From contig JASHTD010000217.1 of NCBI GenBank assembly GCA_030040725.1, positions 1 through 7,620 of the forward strand: a stretch of DNA of 7,620 bases. Direction: 5' to 3'. Below, piece after piece: positions 5,253-7,620 of the stretch (position 1 is the first letter of the stretch; the number at the start of each line of letters is the position of its first letter). The position numbers and the translations under genes were made by a program. This DNA comes from Candidatus Sulfotelmatobacter sp. (lineage in GTDB: Bacteria; Acidobacteriota; Terriglobia; Terriglobales; Acidobacteriaceae). The notes below the pieces were generated by a model, which was not told where the DNA came from, made no database searches, and saw only the letters and a program-made list of their open reading frames with translations.

Positions 5253-5948
5253 TCAGCCCAGCAACTCCGTGACGATAGCGTCGACGTGAATCAGGGTGGT
5301 ATCCAGGAAATCAACTACTGGAGCCTCGGCGCCGCGCAATAGCAGTGGGAGTTCCGTGCCTGCCAGCACTATTGCTTCAATGCCGTCATCGTCCTTCATC
5401 CGTTGAGCAATGCCTAGAATCTCTGTTCTGGTTTGTGAAAGGAATTTGTTATTCAGCAGTTCGCCGATATATTTGTTGTGAATATATTCTTGCTCCGGCC
5501 CTGTCGGCCCCACCATGGTTATGCCTGCGCGTTGGAACTCATCGGGGTAAAAGCTAGCCTTCATGGTGAACCCGGTTCCAAACAGCCCCACTTTCTTTAA
5601 GCCGTGCATTTTTGCGTGCTCGCAAGTCGAGCGCACAATGCTGACCAGCGGAATCGCCGACCGGCGCTGGACTTCATCGAACACCAGATGCGGAGTGTTC
5701 GCCGCGATGCAGCCGAAGTCCGCGCCTGCACGTACCAGCAGATCGACGCCACCGGCAAGATAATCCGCTAGGTCAGCGAGTCTCCTCGCATCGAGCATGG
5801 CAATGCCCTTATCTACGTCGAGGCTGTTGATGATGATATGTGGATATCCCGCTTCCGGCTCGCGGGCGCGACATGCGCCGATAATCGAACGGTAGTAGTC
5901 GATGGTCGACTCCGGTCCGAGTCCGCCAATGATGCCTAAAGTTCGCAT
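5253..5948 (-). CDS. Aspartate/glutamate racemase-family protein lacking both canonical catalytic cysteines
   Basis: The 231-residue protein has the full Asp/Glu racemase superfamily layout. MRTLGIIGGLGPESTIDYY opens the first Rossmann-like domain, AANTPH lies at 82-87, VGLFGTGFTMKASFY at 120-134, and AGTELPLLL at 196-204. Cofactor-independent racemases use two Cys as acid and base, one just before NTxH and one in GCTE. Here they are Ala83 and Gly197. Cys80 lies three residues before the first site and cannot be equated by simple alignment. Members with one Cys replaced (for example Thr in E. coli YgeA-type enzymes) are known; loss of both suggests either altered chemistry or a non-racemase. 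The reading frame is otherwise intact, so this is not an obvious pseudogene. It follows the transglycosylase gene on the same strand after 109 nt; no Shine-Dalgarno precedes the ATG. Confidence 0.88.
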   Translation of the reverse strand: MRTLGIIGGLGPESTIDYYRSIIGACRAREPEAGYPHIIINSLDVDKGIAMLDARRLADLADYLAGGVDLLVRAGADFGCIAANTPHLVFDEVQRRSAIPLVSIVRSTCEHAKMHGLKKVGLFGTGFTMKASFYPDEFQRAGITMVGPTGPEQEYIHNKYIGELLNNKFLSQTRTEILGIAQRMKDDDGIEAIVLAGTELPLLLRGAEAPVVDFLDTTLIHVDAIVTELLG

Positions 5949-5992
5949 GGAAAGAGACGCGTTTTTCTGATCTGGTTGTGTCGAAAGCGTGG

Positions 5993-6005
5993 TAGCCAGA
6001 GGCTA
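5993..6005. repeat. Small inverted repeat between transglycosylase and racemase-like genes
   Basis: TAGCC-AGA-GGCTA forms a 5-bp stem with a 3-nt loop in the 109-nt gap separating the two minus-strand genes. It is not followed by a T run on the minus strand, so it is a poor terminator; it could be an RNA stem or chance. Confidence 0.3.
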
Positions 6006-6057
6006 GCAGACCCCTATAACGACCAATCGGCAATCAATCATCAGCAATTAGAAATCT

Positions 6058-7620
6058 CTACGGCGTCCCATACAGCTGCTTGTACACGTTGGCATTCCGC
6101 AAAATCGCCTGCACGTACTCGCGCGTCTCGGTGAAGGGAATCGATTCCACGAATTCCTGTGGGTCGCGGAATTTGCCGTTGTTCATCCACTCTTGCACGC
6201 GGTCCGAACCCGCGTTATAGGCGGCGAGCGCGTATTCGAATCCGCCGAATTTGTCGACCATGCCGCGGAAATAATGCGTGCCCAGTTCCAGGTTGATTGC
6301 CGGGGTATACAACTCGCTCGAGTTGTAGCGTCGCAACTTCACTTGGCGCGCGACGACTCTGCCAGTCTTCGGCAGCAGTTGCATCAAGCCGACAGCATTG
6401 GCGTGCGACACTGCGTTGGGATTGAACTCCGATTCCTGCCGGATCAGCGACGCCACCAGATAGGGGTCGAGCCCATTCGCCGCAGCGTAACGTTTCAAAT
6501 CGCTCCAATACGCTTTGGGAAATAGAGCTTCCCAATAATCGCGCGGCATGTCGGGAATATCGAGGGAAAAATAATTTGGCGCGGAGTGCTTCATTACTTC
6601 GATGGCACGGTCATAGTGACCGGTTTCGACGTACAGCCGTGCCTCTTCAGAGGGAACCCAGGTTCCTCCATCGCGCGGACCGACCGCCTGCAGTTCGCGA
6701 ACGGCAAAGTCAACCAGCCCGCCGTTGCCGAGCAGCTCCGCTTTCTGTGCATGCAGCTCGTCGGTCGGCGGATCGCTCTCCGTGATCTTCACGTCGCTTT
6801 GCAGCGGCGGCACGCGATCGAGCACTGGGTATTCCATCGCCGGCCCGATTTTCGCAGGCAGATTCTTGAGTCGGCCGCGGGCCAGCTCCGCATAATAAAA
6901 ATTGCGGTAGCGCTCGGAGAGCTTCAGATAAAACGCCCGTGCCATGGCGAACTGGCTATCGTCTTCCGCCAGCCGCGCGCGCCAATATAACGCTGCCGGA
7001 GTCTCCGCACCGTTGGGATACTGCGTGATCTGTTCTTCAAATTCCTTCTTGGCATCGTCGTTGCGTCCCTGGCGCAAGGTCAACCAGGCGGCTTTCCAAT
7101 GCAGATAAGACGCTCGCGGGCCCTCCGGAAAGCGCTGCTGCGCCTCGCGGTAGGCGTCGAGCGCCTGATCGTATTCCTGGTGCACAAGATGCAGATTCGC
7201 AGCCGAAATGAGCGCCTGTTCAAGCCAGGAACTGGTCGGCGCCGATTGGCGCAATTGTTCAACCGTTTGATAGAAGGTGTCGTTGTCGTTGGCTGCGAAG
7301 GCGACCTGGCAGAGCAAGTACAATCGCTCCGCGCTCTGGTCAGTGCTCGCGGGTTGGAGTGAGGTGAGCACCTGCCGGGCATCGCGGTTCCTCCCGGAGC
7401 GATGCAAGGCGTCGGCCAGAGCCAGTTCGAACCCGGGACGCTCTTTCGCAGCGGCCTCGTTCGCGAGGCTGTGGTATTCCTCCGCTGCATCGCCATATCG
7501 CCGATGTTTCATCAACTCCTCGGCGCGGATCCTGCGCTGGGCAATCGAAGGCGCCGGAATCGACGGCAGCTTCTCCAGCTCGATGCGGGCATTGTCGGCC
7601 TCGCCGGCAAGCGGCATTGT
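6058..7620 (-). CDS. Soluble lytic murein transglycosylase (Slt-type, GH23) with TPR-like helical domain, 5' end outside window
   Basis: The frame is open through the right edge (position 7620), so the N-terminus, including any signal peptide, is missing; the Met at 7617 is probably internal. Counting from that Met, residues about 30-250 form TPR-like helical repeats (for example ALDAYREAQQRFPEG 152-166 and AKKEFEEQITQYPNG 189-203), followed by the YWRARLAE stretch (211-218) seen in Slt proteins. The C-terminal catalytic domain holds LIRQESEFNP (391-400) with catalytic Glu395, AVGLMQLLP (408-416), and the AAYNAG motif (465-470). Slt enzymes cleave the MurNAc-GlcNAc bond in the periplasm, forming 1,6-anhydroMurNAc ends during wall turnover. 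Family length is around 650-750 residues, so roughly 130-230 residues should lie beyond the window. The TAG stop is 109 nt before the next gene. Confidence 0.95.
   Translation of the reverse strand, partial: TMPLAGEADNARIELEKLPSIPAPSIAQRRIRAEELMKHRRYGDAAEEYHSLANEAAAKERPGFELALADALHRSGRNRDARQVLTSLQPASTDQSAERLYLLCQVAFAANDNDTFYQTVEQLRQSAPTSSWLEQALISAANLHLVHQEYDQALDAYREAQQRFPEGPRASYLHWKAAWLTLRQGRNDDAKKEFEEQITQYPNGAETPAALYWRARLAEDDSQFAMARAFYLKLSERYRNFYYAELARGRLKNLPAKIGPAMEYPVLDRVPPLQSDVKITESDPPTDELHAQKAELLGNGGLVDFAVRELQAVGPRDGGTWVPSEEARLYVETGHYDRAIEVMKHSAPNYFSLDIPDMPRDYWEALFPKAYWSDLKRYAAANGLDPYLVASLIRQESEFNPNAVSHANAVGLMQLLPKTGRVVARQVKLRRYNSSELYTPAINLELGTHYFRGMVDKFGGFEYALAAYNAGSDRVQEWMNNGKFRDPQEFVESIPFTETREYVQAILRNANVYKQLYGTP

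Overview
The window looks like ordinary chromosomal DNA from a Gram-negative bacterium of fairly high GC content. The gene style suggests an Acidobacteriota-like soil lineage. This rests on the ECF sigma factor followed by a small PWFDW-type partner, the long Slt-type transglycosylase, and the near absence of Shine-Dalgarno sequences. That assignment is inference, since there is no rRNA or marker gene. I see no mobile elements, CRISPR array, tRNA or rRNA. Nine coding regions are supported, two of them running off the window edges.

Region 1 (1-749, minus strand): an ECF sigma factor overlaps by 8 nt the start of a small downstream gene cut by the left edge, probably its membrane-anchored partner or anti-sigma. 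Region 2 (865-3082, plus strand) is transcribed divergently from the sigma gene. It holds an IscU/NifU-type Fe-S scaffold-like protein, a BtuF-type binding protein with no signal peptide, a GAF-domain protein of the free methionine-R-sulfoxide reductase family, and a MutT-type Nudix hydrolase. The first three are packed tightly (gaps of 3 and 14 nt). Region 3 (3137-4387, minus) is an Nramp-superfamily metal transporter convergent with the Nudix gene. Region 4 (4388-4621) is a divergent intergenic region with unusual repeats. It is followed by lspA (4622-5131, plus), and then on the minus strand by an Asp/Glu racemase-family gene (5253-5948) and a soluble lytic transglycosylase (6058-7620, its N-terminus off the window).

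Regions 2 and 3 share a loose theme of iron-sulfur and metal handling and repair of oxidised metabolites (Met sulfoxide, possibly 8-oxo-dGTP). The remaining genes concern the cell envelope: lipoprotein maturation, peptidoglycan turnover, and perhaps D-amino acids.

The most striking signal is that four recognisable enzyme or transporter families here depart from the canonical active-site residues. The IscU-like protein lacks the third ligand Cys but has an extra one. The fRMsr-like protein lacks the first of three Cys. The Nramp protein has DAGG and AP-W in place of DPGN and MPH. The racemase-like protein lacks both catalytic Cys. I do not see a clear-cut new defence or mobile system. The best candidate for something undescribed is the sigma-linked cluster of an IscU-like scaffold with a cytosolic, Cys-rich BtuF-like protein.
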